From: Nitriliruptorales bacterium
Lineage (GTDB): Bacteria; Actinomycetota; Nitriliruptoria; Euzebyales; Egibacteraceae
Direction: 5' to 3'
Length of the DNA stretch: 37,290 bases
NCBI GenBank assembly: GCA_007119035.1
Contig: SKQL01000003.1
Location: 1 to 37,290, forward strand
In this document: piece by piece, positions 23,766 to 31,367 of the stretch
Position numbering within the stretch: the first letter of the stretch is position 1
How the letters are laid out: every line of letters begins with the position of its first letter
Notes under the pieces: generated by a model
Seen by the model: the letters and a program-made list of their open reading frames with translations, nothing else
What the model was told of the DNA's origin: nothing
Database searches by the model: none
Position numbers and translations under genes: made by a program

Positions 23766-25438
23766 AGCGGCACCTCCAGGTGCACTCGTGTTCCGTCGCC
23801 GGGCTGACTCTCGATGGCCATGCGACCCCTTGCCAATTCTACTCTCTGTCGCATGAGATCCAACCCATGGTGATCCGTCCCGACATTGGCCATGTCGAAG
23901 CCGTCCCCGTCGTCGACGACGCTCACGGTGAGGCCCTCATGGTGCAGGTCGACACGCACCTCCGCGTGCTCGGCCTGCGCATGGCGAGCGACATTGGTCA
24001 AACATCCCCTCACCACCTCGAGGACCAGGATCTCGATCGCCAGGGGAAGTGTCGGCAGGGAATCGGGCGCGATAAGCGATCCCTTGACCCCCGACCGGAG
24101 CCCCAGGTCGTCGAGAGCGCCCTGCAGCCCGTCGCGCAACTCACCGGGGACGAGAACCTGATCGCGCAATTCGTCGAGCACCTGCCGGAGGCGGGCGATC
24201 CCGTCGTGGACGGCGGCGTGCACGCTGCCCGCGAGATCGTCGGCCTGTTCGGGCTTGCCGACCGCGAGCGCGGTACGCACGTTGTCCGCCTGGATCTCCC
24301 CGGCCGCGAAACAGGGCAGCACGTCGTCGTGCAGGTACAGGGCTATGCGGCTGCGCTCCTGTGTCGCCTCTTCCAGGATCCTCTCGGAGAGGCGGGCACG
24401 CGCCTTCTCGTTCTCCGCGAGCTCACGCTCGAGGTCGAGGCGCTGCAACGCCATGCCCGCGAGCCCCGCGACGGCGTGCACCACCGCCGACGAGCGCGCC
24501 CCGAGGTCGAAGGGCACTCCCACGGCCGCGGGCTCGGAGCCGAGCACCTTGACGACGTCACGCTCCTCGGGGATGTCGCCGTCCAACGAGAACTCGACGT
24601 GCTCCGTCCCGAGCGCTTCCTGAAGGGCCTGCCTCGTGGTCGCCTCGACCTGCTCCCGCGCTCTCGCCTGCACGAGCTCGGTGCCGAGGGAGTTGAGTGT
24701 CTCGAGCTCACGGACCCTCAGGGCCAGCTCTTCCGCCCGGTCCTCGCTCTCCCGCGCCGAGCTGAGGGCGCTGTAGCCGAGCCAGAGCGGCAATGCGAGG
24801 AGGAACAGCGACCACGGCCCGACCGCGTCGTAGGCCACCACCACGAGAACGCCCAGGAAGAGCACGAGCCCGAAGTCCACCGCGAACCTCGGGAACGGGG
24901 CGCTCGTGTGCTTGACGGCCTCCGAGCCCTCGAACTGGCCCCGCGACCACAGGCCCACCGTTACCAGGACGATGTTGGCGGCGTTGAACACCATCACCGC
25001 GATCAACGTCTGGCCCACGAGCGCGGGGACGGATTGACCCATCTGCGCACCGAGCCAAGCCGCGGCCACGGAGGCCCCTCCGGCGGACAGCGCCTCCTGG
25101 GCTCTGTTGAACAGCGCGGGCCACAACGGCGCGCGGAGCTTCAACTCACGCTCCCCGGTGAGGGCCAGGCCGGTGAGCAGCAGCGCGAACGCGGGCGAGA
25201 GCAGGACTGCCGCCGCAACCACCACCGGGGCACCCAAGGTCACTTCCATGTTGAAGCGAGGCAGCACGGGGATGCGCAGCATGTTCGCGGCGGATATGAA
25301 TAGGAGCCAGAGCGCGCCCTCGCCCGGAGAAGCGAGCAGTGCACTCAATCCGCCCGGCACGAATGGGGAAGCAAGAAGCATCAGTGCCAGCACGTAGAGA
25401 CGGAAACGCAGGGGCCAGCGGCTCCTGTCCCTAGGCAC
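23762..25438 (-). CDS. Membrane sensor histidine kinase (HisKA_3 / NarL-partner type)
   Basis: The 558-aa protein has an N-terminal membrane region (residues about 12-235) with six to eight hydrophobic segments (LYVLALMLLASPFVPG, LLFISAANMLRIPV, VVVAAAVLLSPAFALLLTGL, FGLVLFLGVLVVVAYDAVG among them). This is followed by a coiled-coil helix, a GAF-like stretch (about 250-345), the H-box ERSRIALYLHDDVLPC (His near 369), and an ATPase domain with the N-box RGCLTNVARHAQ (about 480) and VVDDGDGFDM (about 510). The short extracytoplasmic loops suggest sensing within the membrane or at the GAF domain. The GTG start is preceded by AGGA only. A strong terminator (25470-25518) stands 32 bases upstream, so the gene either has its own promoter or depends on read-through from the small peptide gene. 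Confidence 0.92.
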   Translation of the reverse strand: MPRDRSRWPLRFRLYVLALMLLASPFVPGGLSALLASPGEGALWLLFISAANMLRIPVLPRFNMEVTLGAPVVVAAAVLLSPAFALLLTGLALTGERELKLRAPLWPALFNRAQEALSAGGASVAAAWLGAQMGQSVPALVGQTLIAVMVFNAANIVLVTVGLWSRGQFEGSEAVKHTSAPFPRFAVDFGLVLFLGVLVVVAYDAVGPWSLFLLALPLWLGYSALSSARESEDRAEELALRVRELETLNSLGTELVQARAREQVEATTRQALQEALGTEHVEFSLDGDIPEERDVVKVLGSEPAAVGVPFDLGARSSAVVHAVAGLAGMALQRLDLERELAENEKARARLSERILEEATQERSRIALYLHDDVLPCFAAGEIQADNVRTALAVGKPEQADDLAGSVHAAVHDGIARLRQVLDELRDQVLVPGELRDGLQGALDDLGLRSGVKGSLIAPDSLPTLPLAIEILVLEVVRGCLTNVARHAQAEHAEVRVDLHHEGLTVSVVDDGDGFDMANVGTDHHGLDLMRQRVELARGRMAIESQPGDGTRVHLEVPL

Positions 25439-25469
25439 GACCGTGTCCTATCCGTGTCGAATTGAACAC

Positions 25470-25518
25470 AAAAATCGCCACCGCCCCAACCTAACAGAGC
25501 AGGTTGGAGACGGTGGCG
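25470..25518 (-). terminator. Strong intrinsic terminator between the small peptide gene and the histidine kinase
   Basis: CGCCACCG pairs with CGGTGGCG (8 bp, 25511-25518 with 25476-25483) and the inner CCAACCT with AGGTTGG (7 bp, 25501-25507 with 25486-25492), followed on the minus strand by A then TTTTT. This is the most canonical terminator in the window. It lies 68 bases after the small peptide gene and 32 bases before the kinase start. Confidence 0.85.
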
Positions 25519-25586
25519 AATTGGCGCCGCCGGCAACGTCAACGTCTACAGAGGACGCCTCCGATGGCGCATCAGGGGTAGCGGAG

Positions 25587-25676
25587 CTACCAGAGCTGAC
25601 GAGCCGCCCCGCCGGTGGCGAGGAGCGCGGTCAGCGCGGTGATCAGGAGCATTGCGCGAGGTGAGAGTTTCTTCAC
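25587..25676 (-). CDS. Small hydrophobic peptide (29 aa) upstream of the histidine kinase
   Basis: This is a 29-aa frame from GTG (25676) to TAG (25587-25589), preceded by GGAGG with a nine-base interval. The sequence has a basic start (MKKLSPR), a hydrophobic core (AMLLITALTALLATGGAA) and ends RQLW, resembling a signal peptide or a single-pass membrane peptide. It is missed by length cut-offs. Upstream is a small hairpin touching its ribosome site (25689-25703); downstream is a terminator just before the kinase gene. It could be a membrane micropeptide, a secreted peptide precursor, or a leader peptide; no amino-acid run points to classical attenuation. I recognise no family. Confidence 0.5.
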   Translation of the reverse strand: MKKLSPRAMLLITALTALLATGGAARQLW

Positions 25677-25688
25677 GGTGAGTTACCT

Positions 25689-25703
25689 CCATGTCAGGCA
25701 TGG
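25689..25703 (-). promoter_or_regulatory. Hairpin adjoining the ribosome site of the small peptide
   Basis: CCATG-CCTGA-CATGG (minus strand) is a 5-bp hairpin whose last two bases are the first two G of the GGAGG of the small peptide gene. It could modulate initiation. The same region repeats TGTCAGG on the plus strand (25693-25699... and 25706-25712). Confidence 0.35.
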
Positions 25704-25797
25704 TGTGTCAGGACAGAACCAGCCAATCGCGCCTCGCGGTCGGAACCGCTGCCTGCTCGGCACGACACGACTGCCTAAGGGAGGCCTCCCACCAAGA

Positions 25798-25840
25798 GAT
25801 ATAGCACAAGTGGTATGCCAAAATGACTAGACCATTAGTC
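25798..25840 (-). promoter_or_regulatory. Candidate promoter with inverted repeat upstream of the small peptide
   Basis: On the minus strand TATATC (25803-25798) is a candidate -10 in an AT-rich patch. GACTA-N6-TAGTC (25825-25840), a 5-bp inverted repeat, lies just upstream, where an activator would bind. No good -35 is visible. The implied 5' leader of about 115 nt contains a palindrome GGGAGGCCTCCC (25779-25790) and a short hairpin GCGGT-CGGA-ACCGC (25736-25749); it matches no riboswitch I know. Confidence 0.35.
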
Positions 25841-25865
25841 CTACCTGACGGGAGGATCACAAGGA

Positions 25866-25877
25866 GTGACTAGTCAC
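25866..25877. repeat. 12-bp perfect palindrome GTGACTAGTCAC
   Basis: It lies 21 bases beyond the fni stop and 26 bases from the GACTA/TAGTC inverted repeat, with which it shares the core GACTAGTC-like sequence. Two related sites in the control region of the small peptide/kinase genes suggest a regulator, perhaps the cognate response regulator. The half-site GTGAC/GTCAC also occurs in the repeat at 12403-12422. Confidence 0.4.
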
Positions 25878-25897
25878 CCGTCCAGGACTACAGATGG

Positions 25898-26959
25898 TTA
25901 TGCGGAGGTCGGCAGGGCATGGCTCGCGAGCAGGCTCGGGCTCAGGTCTGTCACGCCCCTTGCGCCGCATGCCCATGCTCCGATCCGAAGCTGGTCCACC
26001 ATGACGCCGAGCGCGGAAACCGCGGCAGCAGGGCCTTGTGAGGCTGCATCGAGCACGCCCCGAGCCACCGCGGCCAGTGACGCGCCGAGGCACAGGACCT
26101 TGAGCGCGTCCACCCCGTGGCGTAGGCCGCCCGATCCGATCAGCTCCACCTCGGGCAATTCGAGCTGGTCGAGCGTCGTGCGCGCTTGACGCACAGCGGT
26201 GGCTGTGGGCCAACCCCAATCCAGGAACGCGGACGCCACATCGGCGGCGCTGCCGTCGCGATGGCCCTCCACCCGCGCCCAGTTCGTGCCCCCCGCCCCC
26301 GCGACATCGATACCTGCCACACCTGCGCGCGCGAGCATCGCGACGTCCTCGGGGGCCATCCCGAAGCCGACTTCCTTCACCACGACGGGGACGGGCAGCT
26401 CCGCGACCACGGAGGCGATACGGTCGACGAGCCCGGAGAAATCCGTGTCCCCGTCACCCTGCACCGCCTCCTGCACCGCGTTCAGGTGCAGGACCAGGAC
26501 GTCGGCCTCACAGCGCTCGACGAGTCGGCGGCAGTCGGCCGCCCCGTGCTCACGAAGCTGCACGGCACCCAGGTTCGCGGCCAGCAGCACATCGGGTGCC
26601 GCCGCGCGGACGAGGAACCCCTCAGTACGGCGGTCATCCGACAGCAACACGCGCCCCGAGCCCAGCCCGACCGCCAGGCCATGCTCCTGGGCCGCGATCG
26701 CGAGCGCCTCGTTGACGGGGCCCGCCTCGCCCGTCCCCCCGGTCATGCAGGAGACCATGAGGGGCGCGGACAAGGACCGGCCCCAAAGCGTCCGGGACAG
26801 ATCGACCTCCGCAAGGCTCGACTCGGGCAGGGCCCTGGATCGCAGGCCCACCGCGTCGAGACCCGTGGTCATCGAGTCGAAGCCGACCTCGCCTTCGAGC
26901 ACGACGGCGAGATGCTCACGCTTGCGAGCCTCGAGCGGGGTCTCCCGACGCTGCCCCAC
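25898..26959 (-). CDS. fni: Type 2 isopentenyl-diphosphate delta-isomerase
   Basis: The 353-aa FMN/NADPH-dependent enzyme interconverts isopentenyl and dimethylallyl diphosphate. Family motifs are ARKREHLAVV at the N-terminus, VSCMTGGTGEA, VGLGSGRVLL, AANLGAVQL, VLHLNAVQEAVQGDGD (the Gln-Glu near the active site), VVVKEVGFGMAPED, IDVAGAGGTNWARVE and LIGSGGLRHGVDALKVLCLG. The GTG start lies six bases after the yjbQ stop; the ribosome site is weak, so translation may depend on coupling. It supplies both C5 units for the neighbouring polyprenyl synthase. Genes of this isomerase often accompany carotenoid genes. Confidence 0.95.
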   Translation of the reverse strand: MGQRRETPLEARKREHLAVVLEGEVGFDSMTTGLDAVGLRSRALPESSLAEVDLSRTLWGRSLSAPLMVSCMTGGTGEAGPVNEALAIAAQEHGLAVGLGSGRVLLSDDRRTEGFLVRAAAPDVLLAANLGAVQLREHGAADCRRLVERCEADVLVLHLNAVQEAVQGDGDTDFSGLVDRIASVVAELPVPVVVKEVGFGMAPEDVAMLARAGVAGIDVAGAGGTNWARVEGHRDGSAADVASAFLDWGWPTATAVRQARTTLDQLELPEVELIGSGGLRHGVDALKVLCLGASLAAVARGVLDAASQGPAAAVSALGVMVDQLRIGAWACGARGVTDLSPSLLASHALPTSA

Positions 26960-26965
26960 GGGTCG

Positions 26966-27484
26966 CTACGACCAACCGCTGACCTGCAGGTGCAGGGAAC
27001 GCGGTCGCGCTTGGTCGAGCTCGATGAACAAGACGCGTTGCCACCTGCCGAGGCCGAGCTCGCCCGCGAGCACGGGGATCGTCTCCGACGACGCGCCGAG
27101 CAGCATCTGCTTGATGTGCGCGTGACCGTTGACCGGCTCCTCCTCGGGTGTCGTGTCCAGGGTCGAGGGGTCGCGGATCTCGAAGTCGTCGTGGCGGTAG
27201 TACGAGGCCGCGGGCACGAGGCTCTCCATGAACAGCCGCAGATCCTCGAGGAAGCAGGTCTCGCGCTCGTTGATCTTCACCGCCGTCGTGGTGTGCGGCG
27301 TGAAGACCGACAGGGAGCCGTCCTGGACGCCGCTCGAGGCCACGAGGTCGCCGCAGTCGTCGGTGATGTCCACTACATGGAACATCCGCTCGGTGGCGAG
27401 GTCGATGCGGTGCCGGACGAGCACCGGCTGGCGCGAGACGAGGTCGATCGCCTCTGGTGTCCCGACCGTACGAGGAACCTGCAT
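26966..27484 (-). CDS. yjbQ: YjbQ / UPF0047 family protein (secondary thiamine-phosphate synthase type)
   Basis: The 172-aa protein fits the UPF0047 family: VFTPHTTTAVKINERETCFL around residue 65, with a conserved His and Glu, YYRHDDFEIRDPST, VNGHAHIKQMLLG and ELGLGRWQRVLFIELDQARPR near the end. Members have weak thiamine-phosphate synthase activity in vivo; the true role is not settled. ATG at 27484 has GGAGG eight bases upstream; a TTG two codons earlier is less likely. It is directly upstream of fni and 99 nt after crtB, in an operon of isoprenoid genes, which may reflect shared use of the thiamine-dependent DXP route or simple linkage. Confidence 0.9.
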   Translation of the reverse strand: MQVPRTVGTPEAIDLVSRQPVLVRHRIDLATERMFHVVDITDDCGDLVASSGVQDGSLSVFTPHTTTAVKINERETCFLEDLRLFMESLVPAASYYRHDDFEIRDPSTLDTTPEEEPVNGHAHIKQMLLGASSETIPVLAGELGLGRWQRVLFIELDQARPRSLHLQVSGWS

Positions 27485-27559
27485 GCTCAATGCCTCCAGC
27501 CAGATGAGCGGAAGTCGGCGGCACCCGAGGCTTCCGTGCGGTCATCCGTCGATGTGAAC

Positions 27560-27575
27560 GAGTGTGAGGACACTC
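27560..27575. promoter_or_regulatory. Inverted repeat between crtB and yjbQ
   Basis: GAGTGT-GAGG-ACACTC is a perfect 6-bp inverted repeat nine bases beyond the crtB stop and about 76 bases upstream of yjbQ. It may be a short hairpin at the end of the crt transcript or an operator for yjbQ-fni. There is no U-tract. Confidence 0.4.
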
Positions 27576-27583
27576 TATCGAAC

Positions 27584-28630
27584 TCACAGATGTGCATCTA
27601 TATCGGCCCGGCCCGGGGACGTCCGTGGGTGGGAGGGCACCGCGTGCTCCCGCAGCGCGACGGCCGCCTTGCGTCGCCAGGGGACGTGGGCACGGTGCTC
27701 GAACACCTGCCAGTCCTGAGCCTCGAGGCGGTCGAGGATCTCCGCGTACAGCCGGTGGGCGATCCGGATCGCCACCCTGCTGCGAGGAGTGAGCATCATC
27801 CAACCCGCCTCCGCACGGGCGTAGAGCTCACGCGCCCTGGCAGCCTCGAACGCGAGCAGCCGCCGCATGCCCGCCCCCACGCGTCGGCTCTCGAAATCCG
27901 CCTCCGTGACGCCGAAGCGCTCGAGATCCTCGAGCGGGAGGTATATACGACCTCGGTCCCAGTCCTCCGCGACGTCGCGCAGGAAGTTCGTCAGTTGGAA
28001 CGCGATGCCGAGGTCCATCGCGCGCTCGCGGGCCTGCGGGTGACTTGCCCCGAGCACAGGCAGCATCATCGAGCCGATCACCGCTGCGGATCCGTAGACG
28101 TACTCGTGGAGATCCTCGTAGGTCTCGTAGCGGTCCACCTCGAGGTCCATGGCCATCGAGCGCAGGAACGCGCGTAGATCGTCGTGGGAGATGCCCAGGT
28201 CGTGGACGGTCCGAACGACCGCGGACAGCACCGGATCCGCGCTGGACCGCGTCATGAGGCCGTCGAGCAACGAGCGGCTCCACGCCTCGAGGGCCTGTCG
28301 ACGGCGCGCGGGATCCCACCCGAGGCTGAGGTGGTCCACGAGGTCGTCGGCGTAGCGCGCGAACGCGTACAACGCGTACACGTGGCGGCGCTCGGAGGCG
28401 GGAAGGAAGCGGGTCGCGAAGTAGTACGTCCGGCCGTGTGCGGCGAGGAGGCCGCGACAGACCTCGTAGCTCGTGGCCACCTCCACGGGGGCCCCGGTCG
28501 GTGAGCCCGAGAGCAGCCGCGCACGCAGATCACGCGCGACGAGCGTCGTCGAGGGCGCGGGGCGCGCGTAGCCTCCTTGATGCGTCGGCCGTGCCCCGAC
28601 CCTGCGTGCCGTCGCCCCCGGTGCGGTCAT
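27584..28630 (-). CDS. crtB: Phytoene/squalene synthase family protein, probably phytoene synthase
   Basis: The 348-aa trans-isoprenyl-diphosphate head-to-head synthase has both Asp-rich motifs: YADDLVDHLS (about residue 100) and NFLRDVAEDWDRGRIYLP (about 220), plus TYYFATRFLPASERRHVYAL and the helix YVYGSAAVIGSMMLPVLG. Next to crtI and a polyprenyl synthase, phytoene from two geranylgeranyl diphosphates is the likely product; squalene or C30 products cannot be excluded. The ATG overlaps the crtI stop (ATGA), with GAGGG seven bases upstream. The longer open frame into crtI is rejected. No lycopene cyclase or other modifying gene lies in the window. Confidence 0.9.
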   Translation of the reverse strand: MTAPGATARRVGARPTHQGGYARPAPSTTLVARDLRARLLSGSPTGAPVEVATSYEVCRGLLAAHGRTYYFATRFLPASERRHVYALYAFARYADDLVDHLSLGWDPARRRQALEAWSRSLLDGLMTRSSADPVLSAVVRTVHDLGISHDDLRAFLRSMAMDLEVDRYETYEDLHEYVYGSAAVIGSMMLPVLGASHPQARERAMDLGIAFQLTNFLRDVAEDWDRGRIYLPLEDLERFGVTEADFESRRVGAGMRRLLAFEAARARELYARAEAGWMMLTPRSRVAIRIAHRLYAEILDRLEAQDWQVFEHRAHVPWRRKAAVALREHAVPSHPRTSPGRADIDAHL

Positions 28631-30129
28631 GCCGCGACCCTCGGGCGACGGTCGAGCTGATGGATGACCCGCCTCGCGGCGAGCTTCCCCGAGACCAGCA
28701 CCATGGGCACCCCGACCCCGGGAGTCGTGCCGGAGCCGGCGAAGACGACGCCACCCACCTTCGGAGCGACGTTGGCCGGCCGGAACGGGCCTGTCTGACG
28801 AAAGTGGTGGCTCGCCGCGAACGGGGTGCCCGCGGCCATGCCCTGCCGCGCCCAATCCACGGGCGTGACCACCTCGCTCGTGACCGTGTGCGAGGCCACC
28901 CTGCCGTAGCCGGCCGCCTCCATGGTGCGTTGGGCGCGGACGAGCTCGCGGGGGGCCTGGGCCTGCCAACCGAAGTCTCCGCCGTCGACGAGGTTGGGTG
29001 CCGGCAGTAGCCAGAAGGCCACCTCGCCCCCCGGAGGCGCGAGCGCGCGGTCGCTCACCGTGGGCACGCTCAAGAACCAGGAGGGGTCGCGCTGCAGGCG
29101 TCCGGAGAGGACGTCGTCGAACGAGGCCTCGTAGTCCTCGGCGAAGTGGATGTTGTGATGCGCTGCGGTGTCGAGGCGGGTGTCGAGGCCGAGGTGCACG
29201 ACCACGCACGACGGCGAGTAGCGCAGGGACTTGACGCGCCTCGGCGTCACCTCCGCGGGCAGGAGGTCACGGTAGGCCGTGGGCAGGTCCGCGTTGAGCA
29301 CGACGACATCGGAGGCGAAGCGCTCCCCCCCGACCGCGCGGACGCCCACCGCCCGGCCACCGCCGGTCTCCACACGCTCGACCTCCGTGCCGTAGCGGAC
29401 CTCGACGCCCATCCGGCCGGCGAGGTCCGCGAGGGCACCGCTCACCGTGGCCACACCGCCCCTCGCCGCGTACACACCGGCGATCGTGTCCATGTAGGCG
29501 ATGACCGCGTAGACCCCGAGCGCCTCGAACGGGCTCATCCCCGCGTACATGGACTGGAAGGTGAACAGCCGTCGCAGGCGCCAGTCACGCACGAGGCCCG
29601 ACACGAGCGGGTACACGCGCCGGAATCCGCCGAGGCCCGCGAGACGGGCCATGATGAGCGGCCGCGCGAGATCGGCGACCGACGTGAAGTTCCGGTCGAT
29701 GAACGTGCGGTACTCCGCGTCGTACAGGTCTCGGAGCCGGGCGCTCAAGCGTCGGAACCGGGCGGCCTCGTCAGGGCCGCATACGTCACGCACCTCCTCG
29801 GCCATCGCGTCGACCGAGGCACGGACCCGCAGCACCGAGCCGTCATGGAAGGTCGCCCGGTAGGCGGGGTCGAGTCGCACGAGCTCGACGTGGTCCGCGA
29901 GACGCTCCCCGCCGAGCGCGAAGAGCTCCTCGAACAGGTGGGGCATGGTGAGCACGCTCGGGCCGGTGTCGAAGGCGAAGCCCTCCCGCTCCACGCGCCC
30001 CGCGCGACCCCCCGGTCGGTCACCACGCTCGAGCAACGTGACTGCGACCCCCTCAGCTGCGAGGCGGATGGCGGTGGCAAGGCCGCCGAAGCCCGCCCCC
30101 ACGACCACTACACGACTGTGACCGCTCAC
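28627..30129 (-). CDS. crtI: Phytoene desaturase family FAD-dependent oxidoreductase
   Basis: The 500-aa protein begins with the FAD-binding loop VVVVGAGFGGLATAIRLAAE and LLERGDRPGGRAGRV, followed by FDTGPSVLTMP and, near the C-terminus, FAGSGTTPGVGVPMVLVSGK, the CrtI signature. In the family it desaturates phytoene to neurosporene or lycopene at the membrane. The GTG at 30129 gives the usual length and start, with GGAG nine bases upstream; the frame is open further but without conserved sequence. It lies 26 nt after the polyprenyl synthase stop and overlaps crtB by 4 nt. The number of desaturation steps cannot be told. Confidence 0.93.
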   Translation of the reverse strand: MSGHSRVVVVGAGFGGLATAIRLAAEGVAVTLLERGDRPGGRAGRVEREGFAFDTGPSVLTMPHLFEELFALGGERLADHVELVRLDPAYRATFHDGSVLRVRASVDAMAEEVRDVCGPDEAARFRRLSARLRDLYDAEYRTFIDRNFTSVADLARPLIMARLAGLGGFRRVYPLVSGLVRDWRLRRLFTFQSMYAGMSPFEALGVYAVIAYMDTIAGVYAARGGVATVSGALADLAGRMGVEVRYGTEVERVETGGGRAVGVRAVGGERFASDVVVLNADLPTAYRDLLPAEVTPRRVKSLRYSPSCVVVHLGLDTRLDTAAHHNIHFAEDYEASFDDVLSGRLQRDPSWFLSVPTVSDRALAPPGGEVAFWLLPAPNLVDGGDFGWQAQAPRELVRAQRTMEAAGYGRVASHTVTSEVVTPVDWARQGMAAGTPFAASHHFRQTGPFRPANVAPKVGGVVFAGSGTTPGVGVPMVLVSGKLAARRVIHQLDRRPRVAA

Positions 30130-30155
30130 CGCGAGGCGCTCCGGGCCGTCACCGG

Positions 30156-31256
30156 TCAGTCGTTCCGGGAGACGGCGAGCTCCGCGAGCTCCGCGAGCGC
30201 GTCCCGGGCGGGTTGGGCGATGGGTGCGAGCGCCCGCTCCGCGAGGGTCTGCTGTGTGCGCAGCGACCGCTCCACCGCTTGGAGCGCACCGCTGTCCACG
30301 ACGATCTGTCGCGCACGGTCCGCGTCGACGTCGTCGAGGTCCGGATCCCCCAGCGTGCGGGTGAGGACCGCCTGCTCCGCATCTCCCGCGAGCTCGAGCG
30401 CGCGCAGCATCAGGACCGTGCGCTTGCCCTCCCGCAGGTCCTCGACCGCGCCCTTGCCTGTCGCCGCGGAATCGCCGAAGAGGCCGAGGACGTCGTCGCG
30501 CCACTGGAACGCGAGGCCGACCGCGTCGCCGTATGCCGCGAGCGCGGCATCGAGCAGACGATCGGAGGAGCCGAGGGCCGCACCGAGTTGCAGCGGACGC
30601 GTGACGGTGTATCGGCCGGATTTCAACAGTGCCACCCGTCGGGAATCGTCCTCGACCGCATGAGGGAAGCCCGCGAGGCGCAGGTCAAGGTACTGGCCGG
30701 CCATGACCTCCACCCGCAGGTCGGTGAACACCCGCCGTGCCCGGTCGAGCGCCTCGGGTGCCAGCGAAGCCTGGTCGAGCATCTGGTCGGCCCACACGAA
30801 CGCGAGGTCGCCCGCCAGGATCCCGCCGCCCACGCCGAACCAACTCCGGTCGCCCGCCAGCCCCTCGCTCGAGTGGGCGGCCGCGAGCGCCTCGTGCACC
30901 GCGGGATGGCCACGTCGCTCCGGTGAGCGATCCATGATGTCGTCGTGGATCAGCGCGAACGTGTGCAGCAGCTCCACGGCCCCCGCGGGCCCGAGGACGC
31001 TGTCGTCGTGCTCCGCGCCCGTGGCCCTGTGGCCCCAGTACACGAAGGCCGGCCGCAGTCGCTTGCCACCAGCAGCCACGAGATCGACGACCGCCCGGCC
31101 CACCGGCTCGAGGGCGGGGTCGAGCTCGACGAGATCGGCGAGGCGGCGTCCGAGGAAGTCGTCGAGGACCCCATCTATCGGCTCGCTAACCGCGTCGAGG
31201 GCGCTGATAGGCCGACCCTGCGCGGTCCTGCGCTCCCCTGCGGTTGGGCCCCGCAT
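30156..31256 (-). CDS. crtE: Polyprenyl synthetase family protein, probably geranylgeranyl diphosphate synthase
   Basis: The 366-aa head-to-tail prenyltransferase has GGKRLRPAFVYWG, the first Asp-rich motif LLHTFALIHDDIMDRSPERRG (shown in part: ALIHDDIMD), the Lys-Thr-like region LLKSGRYTVTRPLQLGAALG and the second Asp-rich motif AFQWRDDVLGLFGD. Position before crtI and crtB suggests C20 product; the chain-length residues (Thr/Phe at positions 4-5 before DDxxD) were not tested. ATG at 31256 has GAGG five bases upstream; a GTG at 31286 is possible. A 111-nt interval separates it from gatB, with a candidate -10 TACAGT and no good -35, so it may start its own operon. Confidence 0.9.
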   Translation of the reverse strand: MRGPTAGERRTAQGRPISALDAVSEPIDGVLDDFLGRRLADLVELDPALEPVGRAVVDLVAAGGKRLRPAFVYWGHRATGAEHDDSVLGPAGAVELLHTFALIHDDIMDRSPERRGHPAVHEALAAAHSSEGLAGDRSWFGVGGGILAGDLAFVWADQMLDQASLAPEALDRARRVFTDLRVEVMAGQYLDLRLAGFPHAVEDDSRRVALLKSGRYTVTRPLQLGAALGSSDRLLDAALAAYGDAVGLAFQWRDDVLGLFGDSAATGKGAVEDLREGKRTVLMLRALELAGDAEQAVLTRTLGDPDLDDVDADRARQIVVDSGALQAVERSLRTQQTLAERALAPIAQPARDALAELAELAVSRND

Positions 31257-31367
31257 GAAAACCTCGCTCTGCTCGGGCGACCCCACGCCGCCGCCACTGT
31301 AGCCTTATCCATCCCCTGGCGACGATGACCGTACACGGCGCTCCGCCGGGAACCAGCGCAGCGCCCG

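Noticed and set aside
25587-25800. A known riboswitch in the 5' region before the small peptide
   Set aside because: I looked for hallmarks of cobalamin, TPP, c-di-GMP and ydaO-type aptamers and found no convincing core; only short hairpins are present.
28631-29209. N-terminal extension of crtB into crtI
   Set aside because: It reads crtI in another frame; the ATGA overlap with a good ribosome site gives the normal family length.
31257-31367. Terminator between gatB and the polyprenyl synthase
   Set aside because: Only a 5-bp CGGCG/CGCCG hairpin without U-tract is visible; not enough to support termination.
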